NCBI GenBank assembly: GCA_029207755.1
Contig: JARCOQ010000002.1
Coordinates: forward strand, 117,017,083 to 117,081,082
Direction: 5' to 3'
Source: Chamaea fasciata
Lineage: Eukaryota > Chordata > Aves > Passeriformes > Sylviidae
Length of the DNA: 64,000 bases
Below the pieces are notes generated by a model. The model made no database searches. It was not told where the DNA came from and saw nothing but the letters and a program-made list of their open reading frames with translations. Each line of letters starts with the position of its first letter. The stretch's first letter is position 1. Made by a program: the position numbers and the translations under genes. Positions 19,841 to 31,670 of the stretch are shown here, piece by piece.

Positions 19841-22490
19841 AGGGCACTCAGTGAAACTAAGGGGTGCAGGTTAGGTTACAAGGTAGAGTAGAGCCAGCCC
19901 TCCCTCCTCCCAAGCAACTAAGAGACAGAGAGGCATCTTGAACAGCAACGCAGAGGCTCGGGGGTGACACACAGATGCTAGGGGCCAGAAATCGGAATAT
20001 AGAGGCTGAGAAGAGAGGAACAAACAGCGGGTGCGCTTGACAGCGACTCAGAGAGGCTGAGGGAAGCCTTGAGAGGTAAAGGGTTCAAGCGATAAAGAGC
20101 ATAAAGTGAAAATGAGGGGTACAGGTAGGATACAAATTAGAGTACAGGTGTACCAGCCCTCACCCCACCCCGAACCCGAACCCTAAACAGCATCCCTGTT
20201 TCCCTGAGAGCAGCTGCCGGCAGCAACCCTAATGCGGGACAGTGCCAGAACCCCTGACACATGCAGGCATTAACCCCAGGGCTAGGGCTAGGCAGGAAGC
20301 GATAGTGGGCGCCAGGATCCACAGGGTTGTGGATAAGTGAGGGACGCCCTCCCTGCGATCCCTGTCCGGGTACAACTGGGGGTGCTCACAGTCCTAAGAG
20401 AGGCCGTGGTGGGTGGGCTCTGTGCCAATGGTGCTGCTAAGACCTCGGCTGTGCCAGTGTCAGCCTCTGAGCGCAGCAGGAGCATGCTGCCTGAGGACAC
20501 AGGCACGGTTGGGAAACGGTGAGAAGCAGAATTGTCGGGTTTTGGGCGATGGGCTGCTAAGGTCAGGCATTCATGTTTGGTTTTCTTTGTTGTAGCTGAC
20601 TAAGAGACAACATCCTGGCAACGGCAGGAGTTTCCCTGAGGGAGAGGCGCCTTCTTTGACAACCGGTGTGGATTTGCATCCCCAGACGTCCCAGAGATAC
20701 GTGGAGGGCTGTGGCTCACGGAGGGGATGGAAGCGGGCTGTGGGGTCAGGGGTCCCCGGGAGGAATTCCTGAGTCACATTTGAAGATGGGGCTGTCCAAG
20801 ATGTGACCCCTGAGGCCACATAAAGGGAAGGTCTCACAATGCTGAGGTGTGCAGGGCAGAGCAGTCCCAGGGCGTGTCGTGTCAACTTGTCAGTTGTGCA
20901 CTCCGTGTCTTCTGGGTGTCTGATGTGGTAAGGACTGAAAACATGACGGGCTGGCAAGTTATAGGCTCCAAAGACAACATTTTTTAAATAGCTGTGAGAT
21001 TTACATGTTGATTTTGAGAATCTCTTTTTTGGCCAACTGTATTGTAAAAAGTCGTATTTTAAAGTCAGCTACTTCAATAATGAATTTACGGTACAAATAC
21101 CCTCTAATGTCAGAAAGCTAAAAGCACTAGCACTAACATGGCACCTCTTAATTTTTAGCAGCAACACTCAATCTTAACTAAACTTAAAACTTCATTTTTC
21201 TGCTGCTAATAAGTTAATGAAGGAGTTTCTCAGCTTTTGCTCCCCTTTACCGATACTCAAGGTCATGAAAAATTGCTGTACAGTTCTAAAATAAATACAG
21301 ATTTTAGACCTCCCTCATTCTCTTCAAACTAGAAACATGTGAATTGATTTTTTATGTTGTTTCTTTTGGTTTCTATGGGTTTTAAGGTGCACGGAGAAAG
21401 GTGTCCGTGGACGTGGCACCCAAGGAATGTTGTTGGGAAGGGCAGGATGGAAAGGAGCTGCTCAGAAATCCAGAAGCAGCCGTGGAGTGGGAGCTGGTGA
21501 TGCTGCCTCAGTCACACCCTCCTGGACAGTCTGTGCAGTGATAATATTCCTACTTTCCTTCCTGAACCTGGAGTTGGAGGAGAACAGAAGTCTTGGCATT
21601 GGTGGAAAGGGGAAAACCAGAGAAAAAACTTCTGTTTGTGTCCTCAGAGAGCAATGGGAAGAGCCTGAGAGAAATCCTGGCTGGCTGAGGGATCCTTGTG
21701 TCCCCTCGGGAATAAATCCCTGTGTCTCCTCAGACCTGCTGGTTTGCAGTAGAGTTTGGACACATTTTGCTGTAGCTTTGGTTCTTAATAACTGGAATTC
21801 CATGGGTTGCTGGATGATTCCCATAGACTCTCCTATTTTGTCAGTATTCTGAGGGAGGCCCTGGCACAGCTGCCAAGGGCAAGGAACGTGGAGCATCCTG
21901 GGCTTTCTCCCACCCGAGTTTCTCCTGGAGCGTGCTGCGTGTCATGCCGGATGTTTAACCCGGGTTTGGGGTGTTCTCCTGCAGTCCCAGCTCTAACTGC
22001 TGCCCCCGAGCCCCGGCCTTGCTCTGTCCCAGCACTGAACCTGGCAGGTGGGTGTGCTTTTCCAGCCCTTGAATCCCACGGGCAATCCCAGATTCCTGGA
22101 GCTCCCCGAGGCACAGCCTGGCCTCCCTCCCTGGGAGCTGCACCTCAGTCTGCCTGGACCAAGGCCATCCTGTTTGAGACTTTATTCCTGTTGTTTTTCC
22201 TCTTCCAGGTTGTTGGCGATAAGGAGAGAGCCAGTAGGAAGTGAAGCCACTGGAAGGCCTTATCCCAGTCCGAGGTTCCCACTTTTCTCTCTGACTCCTG
22301 GGTAATTGCCTGGCCCTAACTGGACAGAGACTGTCCCTTTGATTTCCTGCCTTTTCCAATAAATCCTTGCTTTCAGCCGGAGTGTGTTCCTGGTGTCCTC
22401 CTCCTCCATGAATTTGTAAATCGAATTCCTGACTTTTGCCAAGTGGAATTTTGTTATTTCAGCAGTTGTGGCTCTTTTGTTCCATTGAAA
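19841..22490. other. Intergenic region, no gene recognised
   Basis: A phrase (AGTGAAACTAAGGGGTGCAG and following TTAGGTTACAAGGTAGAGTA) near 19,850-19,900 recurs diverged near 20,105-20,155. Plus-strand AATAAA signals at about 21,711 (GGGAATAAATCCC) and 22,359 (CCAATAAATCC) could mark 3' ends of unseen transcripts or LTR remnants. I find no supported exon. Confidence 0.4.
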
Positions 22491-22532
22491 CTGCCTGTCC
22501 CATTGGCTGCAGCCTCTCAGCTCCCGAGCCTC

Positions 22533-22760
22533 GTTGCTTCAGGCTGTGATTGGCCGGGCCGGCCCGGCCGGCGCTGCCTCAGGTTGTGATTGGCTGGGCC
22601 GGCCCGGCCCTGGGGCATAAATAGCGTGCCCTGAGGGGTCCCCGTGTTGGTTCGGCGGGGGCGCGGAGAGCGGCCGGCGGGGCTGAGGGGTCGGAGGAGC
22701 GCGGCTGCGCCGGGAAGGGACCCCACAGCTGCCGGTGCGGAGAGCGCCGGTGAGCAGAGA
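22533..22760 (+). promoter_or_regulatory. Orphan TATA/CCAAT promoter and first exon
   Basis: A roughly 41-bp module with TCAGG(C/T)TGTGATTGGC and GGGCCGGCCCGGCC occurs twice (22,534-22,571 and 22,574-22,612), giving two inverted CCAAT boxes. ATAAATAG follows at 22,617-22,624 as a TATA box. A GC-rich exon would start near 22,645 and could end at CGCCG|GTGAGC near 22,749. No downstream coding exon is recognised, so the gene is unknown or lost. Confidence 0.6.
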
Positions 22761-22949
22761 CACGAGTCCCGCGTCTGCCTGCGCCGGCGTGTGGGGGCCG
22801 GCGGTGTCCTGGGGCAGCGCTGCCGGCCGTGCCCAGGGCGGCCGAGGCTGGCGCGGGGCCTGGCGCGGCGCAGGGGGACCGGCTGGGGCTGCCAGGGGGA
22901 AGCGCTTCTGTGGTTTCTGGATTTCAAGTAACGTTTAGAATACCGGGAA

Positions 22950-23600
22950 TAAAGCTGCGTTTTTTGCCGTTTTAATATTTTATTTTGCTCTTATTGGAAA
23001 TAACTATGATTTTCTTCCTTATTGCACCGCTTCATTATTTTGCTCGTTCTATTACATTATTTTGGTTTATTTTTGTTTTCTTTTGCTAGATAGTTGTTGT
23101 TACTTCAGTAAAGGTTGTAGGGCTAGGGCTGAAACACCGGTTGTGAGGCCAGTGGAGGCATAAGGCCCCAGGGTGTGGAATAAGGACCTTGGCACTAGAG
23201 GCCGGCCCAAAACAATGTGGAGCAATGGGAATGCTGGGGCTGGAGTGGATAAATGCCACGGGAGAAGGGGATGGAGCTGCAGCTCAGGGCCTGCAGGAGA
23301 TGCCTGGGGGGTTGCCAGCCCTTGCCCTGTGGTACCAAGCAGAGGCTGAGGGTGTGGGGGCTCGGAGGGCACCAGGGCCCGAGAACCAACACAAGGGCAC
23401 TTTTTGGGATGGGGGAGCAGGGGCCCAGTGGCTCTTCCCAACCCCCGGTGCTGGCTGGGGGAGGTGAGGGGGGCCTTGGGGCAAGAGCTGGGCTGAGACC
23501 CAGGGGGAGGGGGAAGACAGATGTTCAGCTTCAGGTGCCAAGTGTTCCCGGGGCTGGGAACCCAGGAGGGTGGGTGGTAGAGCTCCTAAGGACATTGAAG
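22950..23600. other. Intergenic, nothing recognised
   Basis: AT-rich to about 23,100, then G-rich sequence without a supportable frame. Confidence 0.5.
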
Positions 23601-24900
23601 CGATGATAATAACTGACTTGTGGCCTTATCAACAGTCCCGGGCTGTAGGGAGAAGCAGTAGCGGCTTTTAGCGGCAAGCAGTGGGACGCTGAGGAGCTGG
23701 AGCTGAGACAGCAGAGCTGGAGGAGACACAAAGATGGTAGGGTTTGGGGTGAAACCCCTGTGGGGCTGGTCTAGGGAATATGGAGCCGGGACGGGAACTG
23801 CGTGACTGGAGCTGAAATCACTGTAAGGGGGGGATAGGGATGGTAGAGCTGTTGCTGCAGTAAGGATTAGTAGGTTGAGGCTGGAATGTGGGTACAAGAG
23901 CTGTGCTGAAACAACACAGAGCTAGAGCTAAACCCAAAATCGGAACAAAAAGCAGCATTATGTGCCACTGCTGGGAAGATGTGGAGACAAAAGTGGAACA
24001 GAAGAGCTGGCAGTGAAATAAAGCTTGTGGGACTGAAGCTGAAATCACTGGGGCCGGGAAGCGGGACTGCAGTGCTGCAATTGCAATCACTGTTAAAAGG
24101 GGATAGTGAGTGTAGACCTGGGAAGTGACCATGAAATGGGACCCAAACCGAGGGACTGAAAATAGAATAAAGATTACTGGGATGGGGGTGGAATGGCGTT
24201 TCTAGAGTTGAAGCTGAAACCTCACAACTGGAGCTAAAAAAGGACCCTGTTGTGTCAACCTGGAGCAGCTACACATGGCGGACTGGGAGAAAAGAGGATC
24301 TGGAGCTGGAAAAACTGAACTGGCAGTGAAATAAAGCTTGTGGGCCAAGAGCTGAAATCACTGGGCCTGGGAAGGGCACTCTAGCGCTCAACCTGAAATC
24401 ACCAGAGGGGTGGGATAGAGACTTAATGGCATAGAAAGTGTAGGGCGGAGGTAGAGACTGTAGGATTCATGTGCTGAAATCACTGTAGGCCTGTGACACT
24501 GATGTTTGTGCTGCATATTGTGATTGAAAATGGAACAGGATCTGTAGAGCTGAAAAGGGGACTGACTGTAAGATTGCACCAGAAATCCCAGGGTTGCAGG
24601 GCTATTGCCTAGGTCTGTGGTAGCCACTGTAGGGCTGGAGCTGAAATCACTATGGGGCTGGGATATTGCCTGTGGGGCTGGGATTGGGAGTGAAAATTGA
24701 AAGAAATTGCAGAGTTGAGAAAGGGACAGAGGTGCATGGTGAAATGATGGAAGGGCTGGTGTAGCAACTATGGAGCAGGGATGGGGACTGTAGGGCTGGA
24801 GCTGAAAAGGACTGTGGGGCTGGGATATTGCCCACTGGGGTGGGCTTAGTGATGGGGGGGAGGGGGTGCTGAATTGTTGCAGAGCTGGAGCCAAGACAGA
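23600..24900. repeat. Degenerate minisatellite below CD1
   Basis: Irregular repeats of phrases such as GGAGCTGAAATCACTGTAGG and GGGGCTGGGATATTGCC. The part at 24,325-24,690 is collinear with 5,905-6,330 in the tandem units, showing a shared origin. Longer frames here are by-products of the repeat. Confidence 0.75.
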
Positions 24901-25080
24901 TCTGTAGCAGTGTGCTTTTTAGATGGTGCAGCTGCTACCTATATCCCCATAAACATCTCCTGTGGAAAAGCTGCTTGGGGAGGATTCAGGTAGAGCAGTC
25001 AAGCTCACATCACACATGCCGTGGCTAGGCTCAGCAAAGACAGGCAAGAAGGACCTTTTTTATGATAATGTCCAGCAAGG

Positions 25081-25086
25081 TTTATT
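25081..25086 (-). terminator. Polyadenylation signal of the first CD1 gene
   Basis: AATAAA on the minus strand, about 395 bp after the CD1 stop codon. The region between (25,087-25,477) would be the 3' untranslated region. Confidence 0.6.
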
Positions 25087-25477
25087 CTAGCACGCCAAAG
25101 GGATCAGGGACAAAAAGACCTGGCCACATGGTGTGCACAGGCCTAAACAGGGGCCAGGAACCAGTGGTCTGAGGGTACGGGGGTGGTACAAAGAGCAGGG
25201 CAGGGGTCAGTGATCTAGAGGGACAGGACTGGACACTGGGATACCACCACCAATAGGGAATCAGGGAAAGGAGAAACCATGAGAACCAGGGGCAGAGGGA
25301 GAGAAGAGACTGGGGCAGAGCACACTGTGAAGCACCACAGGGAAGGACTTTCTTTCAGCCTAGGCAGGGAAGACTCTATGGTCCATCCTTCCAAGGCAGG
25401 ACCCTGGGAATTGCCCCAAGGGGTTCCAGGGACTCCACAGGAGAGCAAACAGTTGTTGCTGTGTGGGCAGCCAGGCC

Positions 25478-28400
25478 TCAAATGATGAATTCTTGGGTCT
25501 CCCATGCAGCCTCATTACCCTTCCTGCAAAGGGTACGTGTGAGCTGTGATGGCAGTCAGGGAGTACACCCCTACAGAGCAGCTGCTCCTGCTGCAACCCC
25601 TGGACTGACCTACATGCCCATAAATCTTACAGCAGGTGATGGGAGGGAGAGCTCACCTGTGCTTCCACCACCAAAATCCCCCAGCAGAGGCTGTGGCCAA
25701 AAGAAGCAGCACCACAATGGTGATGCTGATGGTTGGAGCTGTGCTGCGGTTTTCTGGGATGGAGGGAAGAGAGTGACTGTGTGAAGGTGGCAGCGCTAGT
25801 CAGGAGCTGCCCCTCATGGGGCCAGTGGCTGCTGTCTGCAGCCTGCACCCCATCCCTACAGGTGGCACCTACCCCATGGGATGAGCAGGCTGCGGCTGCC
25901 CAGGCTCTGGTGGCGCACACGGCAGACGTAGCTGTGCCCATCCCGGGGGGCCACGGCCAGGACGCTGCGGAGCTGGTACGTCAGGTCAGCGTTGGGCAGG
26001 ATGGGGCTGCTGGTGAGCGCCGGGCCCGGAGGCACCTCCTGGCCGTCCCGCAGCCAGGCCACGCTGATGGGACGGGGGTAGAAGCCGGTGACGTGGCAAA
26101 CCAGCAGCAGCTGCTCTGGGCTGGGGGTGCGGGCGAAGACCGTGGCCACAGGCGGCTCTGGGGAATGAGAGCAAAGGCGTGGGGCAAGTCCGGTGGGGCA
26201 CGGCTGGGCCCCGGTGTGGGAGTGGCTGTTGCAGGGTCAGGGTGGGCTCACCTTGTCTCTCCAGAGCTGCCCTCCCATACCTCTTCAGGGCGATGAAGTT
26301 GCTCTGGCATATCCAGATGGAGAGAAGATGCTCCAGGAGCACTCTGACAGACCTCTCCTTGTTGAGGCTCTTGCTGACCAGCTCTGCCACCTGGGATGGC
26401 TGCCGGGCCTCCCAGCGGTGTTTATCTACCTCAAAAGCTACGAGGTCTCTGCCGCTCCAGCCAAAATTCAGGAAGCCCTGGGTTGTCGTATTGGGGTACA
26501 GCACACAGCCTGTACGGAACTGGACCACCAGTGGGTCTGTCTAGGGCAAAGCAAGTGGAGAGGTCCATGAGTGTGTGGGACACGCGTGGCATGAGGTGGG
26601 GTGTGGCTGAGGGCACATACAGGGATGCAGTGGAAAGCAGGGTGCAATGGGCAGCAAGGAGTAAGGCCATGCTTCAGGAGGCCCCAGACACCCTGCAAGC
26701 CCTCAGGCCCCTGTAAGTGTGCAGTGGATACTGGTGTGGGATGCTTGCGTAAAAGGAATTCTGTCCTCCAAAATATCTGCCCCCAATTTTCCCTTCCATG
26801 ATCTCTTCTGTGTCAGTCCTGGAGCTCCAGTAAATTTGGTGGCAGCTCTCTGACAGAGGGGTTCCTTGTGCCAGATGGCTGAAGCCCCGAGGGGCATTTT
26901 TGGTCTGCTGCCCTCCCCACTCCTGCTAGTCATATGCCCCAGCAGCTGCAGTGTTTCAGAAGCTGTTGCACCCTGTGAGATGCCCCCCAGATGCCATCCT
27001 GCTGGGGAGGAGGCCACAGCCAGAACCTGGGGAGAAGGGCTCTGGCAGGGCTCATTCCTGTACTCACAGTGCTGTTCTGTCTGCTGAACCGTGTCGTGCA
27101 CAAATCGGACGATATTGCGCAGAGCGATTTTGTACTGGGACATGATCTTTTCTGCGTCACCTTGAGCTGCAGCCTGGCTGACCCAGGGCCAGTAGAAGTG
27201 GATGCTCCAGTTGGCAGGATGCAGTGTTAGGATGGGTATGTCCCCTATGAGTGCCACGCATGACACCTCAGCAGTGCTGATGTTGGCAAAGAGGCCAGTC
27301 AGGAGGTACTGGATAACCTGTGGCTCTGCTAGGAGAGAGGATGGAGACAGGAAAGAGTGCAGGAAGGAGGTGACTGGAGGTACTAAAGGGGAAACAGGAA
27401 GTGGAGGTTCTGGAGGGGGAACAGGAGATTCAGACCAGATAGTACAAAATTTTTTATGTGAGTAGTGAGACACTGGCATCTGTTACCCAGACACACGGTG
27501 GATGCCTCATCCCTGGAAACATTCAAGGCCAGGTTGTTTGGGGCTCTGAGCAGGGAAGGTGTCCCTGCCCATGGCAGAGGGGTTGGGCTGAACGGCCTTT
27601 AAAGGTCCTTTTCACCCCAAATCATTCTGCGCTTCTATGATTCTATGCTCTTCATCCTGCTCAGGGTTGCTTTCCTGTCTGAACTTCCTCTGACTTCACT
27701 GCTCTTTTTCCTTCTCTATTTTACTTTCAGCAGTGGTTGCCTGCTGCAGAAGATTTTAGGCATTTTATCCCCTCCCTTCCATGCCTCCCTCCCAGCTAGA
27801 GCTGCTGTGTGTGCAGAGCAGATGAAGAGGCACCTTGCTGCTCATTTGGGGTGATGCTTCCCCCCAGGAGAAGCCCCTGTGCCAGGACCTGTATCTGCCA
27901 AAGACCTGGACATGGTACAGAGGATAGAGGATGGTTGATAGGAAAGGGCATTTTGTCCAGGCTTGGGGCTCTCTGATAGAGCCAAAACACCAGCCCAGCC
28001 CAGAGATCAGTCCCACCTTTCCGTGTCTGATGCTGCCTGCCCTGGAAGCATAAGGTCTCATGGGGCTGTGGTAAAATTGTGTGACAGCAGTGCCCGAAAC
28101 ACCCTCTGGCAGGTGCAGCTCCCTAACGAACGAGGGGCTGCTGTTAGGGGCCCTCAGCACCATGTGGAGCTGAGATCTGCCTGGCACCCATGGGCTCCCT
28201 GCAGGGGAGGACATCTGGCAGGGAAACTCAACACCCAAGGCCTGTTTTGGGACCACTGTTGTTTCTCCTGCTTGTGTTTCTCCAACAAGGCTCTGTGCTG
28301 GAGCAGGTGGGGCAGAAGTCCTGAGCTGGAGGCAGGAACAGAGAGGGTGGGTAGGGATAAGGCATGCCTGGGTGGTGCCCGGTGGGAGGTGCCCTCTGAT

Positions 28401-28593
28401 GCTGGGAATCATCCGCTCCCCCATAGGGCACAGTGGCCTGGCCGTGCCTCCCCTGAGCAGAACTTGTGGGGTCCTCTGACAGGGCGGGGGTGAGAATGGC
28501 TGGGGTGAGCCAGGGCTCCCACTTACCCTCTGGGTCTGCCCGCATCCCAGGGAGGAGGATCGGGAGAAAGAGGAGGAGGCGAGGGGGCTGCAT
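25478..28593 (-). CDS. CD1: CD1 antigen-presenting glycoprotein, gene A
   Basis: Six exons, all with GT-AG sites and matching phases: 28,593-28,527 (signal peptide), 27,325-27,068 (alpha1), 26,536-26,252 (alpha2), 26,157-25,873 (alpha3), 25,753-25,657 (membrane helix), 25,523-25,478 (tail and stop). The product has 345 residues and no frame break. Alpha1 has the CD1-like NWSIHFYWPW segment and an NIS glycosylation site. Alpha3 is a C1-set immunoglobulin domain with Cys in LLLVCHVTGFYP and YVCRVRH, plus PILPNAD as in CD1. The tail is RKGNEAAWETQEFII and has no YxxPhi endosomal signal. CD1 presents lipid antigens to T cells with beta2-microglobulin. In chicken CD1 lies in the MHC. An MHC class I assignment is less likely from the alpha3 motifs. 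Confidence 0.92.
27505..27650 (+). mobile_element. CR1 LINE 3' end in CD1-A intron 1
   Basis: Reads TGGAAACATTCAAGGCCAGG, then CTGCCCATGGCAG and ends TTCTATGATTCTATG, the terminal CR1 repeat. It is antisense to CD1. Confidence 0.9.
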
Positions 28594-28599
28594 GGTGCA

Positions 28600-29099
28600 T
28601 GCGGCAAGGCGGAAGAAGCAGCAGCACTGACCGTGGGATCCCAAGCTTCAACCCAGCCCAGCAGTCGCTGCGGCTGCTCTCCACCGATTGGAGAATAGAT
28701 GTGTCAGGGAGGGGCCCAGAGGCCCCAAGGTGAAGGCTGGGGACACGTGGGAGGGACAAAAACTGAAATAAGATCTTGAGCATGAGGCACCGTGACAGGC
28801 TGGGTCTGGGAAAAGCCCAGAAGAAGAAGACAGGGGAAAAGAGACCCAGGAAACAGCACTAGGAAAAAAGATATTCAGGCTGGGTTTTCCTGATGGCCCC
28901 TCCCCACCAATATTACACTGTCCTATCCCTGTTCTTGTGGGATGCATCAGCACCAGTGCAGGTGACGACGGCTTCTGGATTTCAGACCTGACCAGAGAAA
29001 GATGGTTTCTGTCCTCTCAACCCCTGCACAGGGAGAAAGGATACTTTGGGTCATCCCCTCCCACTCCTGTCACCTCCAGCTCAGGCTGCTCCTGCATCA
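28600..29099. other. CD1-A 5' flank
   Basis: No second gene seen. The CD1-A promoter should lie here. I identify no convincing TATA box on the minus strand. Confidence 0.4.
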
Positions 29100-29875
29100 C
29101 TACCTAATCCTGGGAATGGGGCTCCCGGGGAGGAGGTGACAAGCTGTTCCACCTAGTCCCAAGCTGTAGGGCACAGCTGGGGAGCCCCAGCTCTGCTCTA
29201 AACACCTGGGACTGGGCGTGGCAAGTCTTCTTCCCTCCAGCTTTGGTGAGGATTCCGGTCCCCCTCCCCAGGAGCCCCCTGTGCATGGGAACAGAAATGG
29301 TGGGAGCCATCCCCCTGCTCTGTCCCCACTGACACCAGTGTCCAGTGCTGGAGGGATCATGGGGTGACCAGAGTCAGCCTCTCCCCCACGATGTCCCCAG
29401 TCCACCACTCCTCCCTGGCTCCTCCCCTCAACCTGCAGTTTCTCTTCCCCTTTTTTTGGGTGGTGCCAGCATTGGGGGTGAAGGCAGAACCAAAACCACA
29501 ACCAAGGACGACTCTGAGGGGCGCACCTCGGTACCATCCCAATACTGAATACTTTTGCTTCCATGGAGCTGTCCCAGAGAGAAATAGGGATGCTGTGGTG
29601 GCCTGGTAGGCCCAGAAATGACACCAACTTCCCCAGCAGCATGACACACGGGATGTCCAGCTATGCCACCACAAGGTCCACATCCCTCCCACTACTCCTA
29701 GACCCAGAGGAGAGTGTTTGGCTGTCAGGATGGCAAAGCGCAGCCATGGGGCAGCCAGGGAGGGAAGAGACAAGGGGGCTTCTGTCTCCGCAATCCTGTG
29801 AGGTGATCACTTGTCCCCATGGTCTCCCCTGAGATGACTGCTGGTCACTTTGTGCTGAGCAGCTGAGAGGCCGTT
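29100..29875. repeat. Duplicated CD1 upstream block, copy A
   Basis: Aligns by eye with about 34,690-35,582. The left part is moderately diverged. The right part, from 29,562, is nearly identical, with no difference seen over about 205 bp from GTAGGGATGC/ATAGGGATGC to GTGAGGTG. It has the same orientation relative to a CD1 copy in both places. Confidence 0.85.
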
Positions 29876-30159
29876 TGCAGCCCTCTGTCCTGTGAAGGGG
29901 CATGTGACACTACCGGTGTCTGAGTTCACAGGACAGGACCAGGCACCTGGCTTGTGCGGGTGGTCACAATGTGTTCAGCCTCCTCGGAAATTCCTCCAGA
30001 TGTCTCCCACTGATGCAGTGGATCTGCTTTAAAGTTCTGCCTTAGCCCTTCCACTTCTCTCTTGAATGTACTTCTCACATTTGGAGTTTTTTTCACTTCC
30101 TTTTTTTGCTCACAACTTCTTCCTCCTCCATATTGTCAGTTCTCTGGCCTGAAAATGAC

Positions 30160-30435
30160 CCAAGGGGAGAGGGGGCTGTTGGTCCACACAGACCACTGGT
30201 CCCCAGAGTCCTCTCAAGTGACCATGGTCCTCAGAGTCACCCCCAGATTACCACTGGTCCCCACAGTTCCCTCAGGTGGCATTGGTCCTTGCAGTTCTCT
30301 CAAGTGATTACTGATCCTCACTTTCCCCCTGCCCTAGAGGACTATAGGACTTTGAAATTCTCATGTGGCCACTGGTCCTCAATGACCCCACAGGTGACAT
30401 TGGTCCTTGCAATCTCCCCTGAGGTGAAGGCTGCA
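30160..30435. repeat. Degenerate minisatellite, about 33-bp unit
   Basis: Irregular repeats of the type CTGGTCCCCAGAGTCCTCTC followed by AAGTGAC. Related phrases occur at the end of the duplicated block near 29,800-29,860. No coding function is apparent. Confidence 0.6.
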
Positions 30436-31670
30436 ACCCACAAGCTGTGGCCGGGTGAGCTGGGGTGGGGTGCGCAGGGATGCAGGGAGGCATGCCCACG
30501 CCTCAGAGTTTTATCTGTCTGCCCCAGTTCAGCAGGGGCTGGGAGAAGCTTGGTGTCACTCCTCCTGCAGCGAGGTGTTTGAGTCCTGTGATGCCCGCAG
30601 GTGACTCTGGCTGCTAGGGAAATGCAGTCCTCACCTCAACATTGTGGTTTCCAGGTTCTGGCTAGGGGAGAACAAGCACTATTGGATTTGTGGTGGACAT
30701 GGCCGCAAGCCAGCCAGGTTTTCTAGCTTGCATATGGCTGCCAGACTTATCCTGGGAAACTTTGTCCTGGAAGTTGTCCGGTGAAACCAAACCTGTTGAA
30801 GCTACATGTTCAAGTTGATTGGGAGCAGGAACTACAAGCCTTCCTGTGTGTGTGTGAACTCTGCTGTCTTTGATGGGACATGGGTTCTTTTTTCTCCTTT
30901 ATTAGGAGCCTTGGGGTCACTTTACCCCCATGTGCACAGTTGCTTGTTTCCATGCAAAATGTGAGAAACTGTTCATATGTGCACAGGCACACACGTACTG
31001 TTTTCCCCCCCATGCCTTGGTGCTGTCTGCAATTAGTGCCAATAATTCAGCAGTGTTTCAGCTTCTATCTGTGGCTGATCAAAACCTGTCCAAGCCCATT
31101 CAACTGCTAAGGAAAGGCATGTGATCTTAGTGAAAATATGAATGGTTTATTTTCATTTCATACACATCTGCAGCTCCCACACATCACACCAGAGTTTCAG
31201 CATTACTCAGCACTTTGTAAAGCCATTTCTGGCCAGGTTCTGTTATTCTGTGTGGAACAGTTCAGTCTCCCCACAAATATTTCTGGAATATGGTTAATAA
31301 AGGCAATTTTTAAGAAAAAGATATACCAGAGAGTGACAGTAGAAGGGGACAGCTTTCCAGCTTCTGACAAAACTGTTACTGAAGCAGAACCAGGAGAATT
31401 TGCCAGTGGGCATTGAGGCACCCTAGAGCATCAGTGGGTGGACTGGGCAGTGCCACAAGCTAAGAGATGATCATGTGTAACAAGTGAGGAGGTCTCAGAC
31501 TTGAATTTGTGTCTGTTTAGGAAATTCAAGTCAGTCAAAAGCTCAGGTTTCTCTTGTGCATCTCTGAATCGAGTTAGTCTTGCACTTGGCAATGCCCAGG
31601 ACTTAGCTGAAGCAGAATAGTTGCTGTGAAGGCAGTGGGAGGGAATGGGGACTGTTGGCTCCCTTCTGAG
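30436..31670. other. Spacer between CD1-A and CD1-B
   Basis: No gene recognised. A minus-strand AATAAA at 31,151-31,146, about 520 bp after the CD1-B stop, is the likely polyadenylation signal of CD1-B. Confidence 0.45.

Noticed and set aside
20168..20188. Telomere-like GAACCCGAACCCTAAAC
   Set aside because: Only one perfect CCCTAA; too short for an interstitial telomere.
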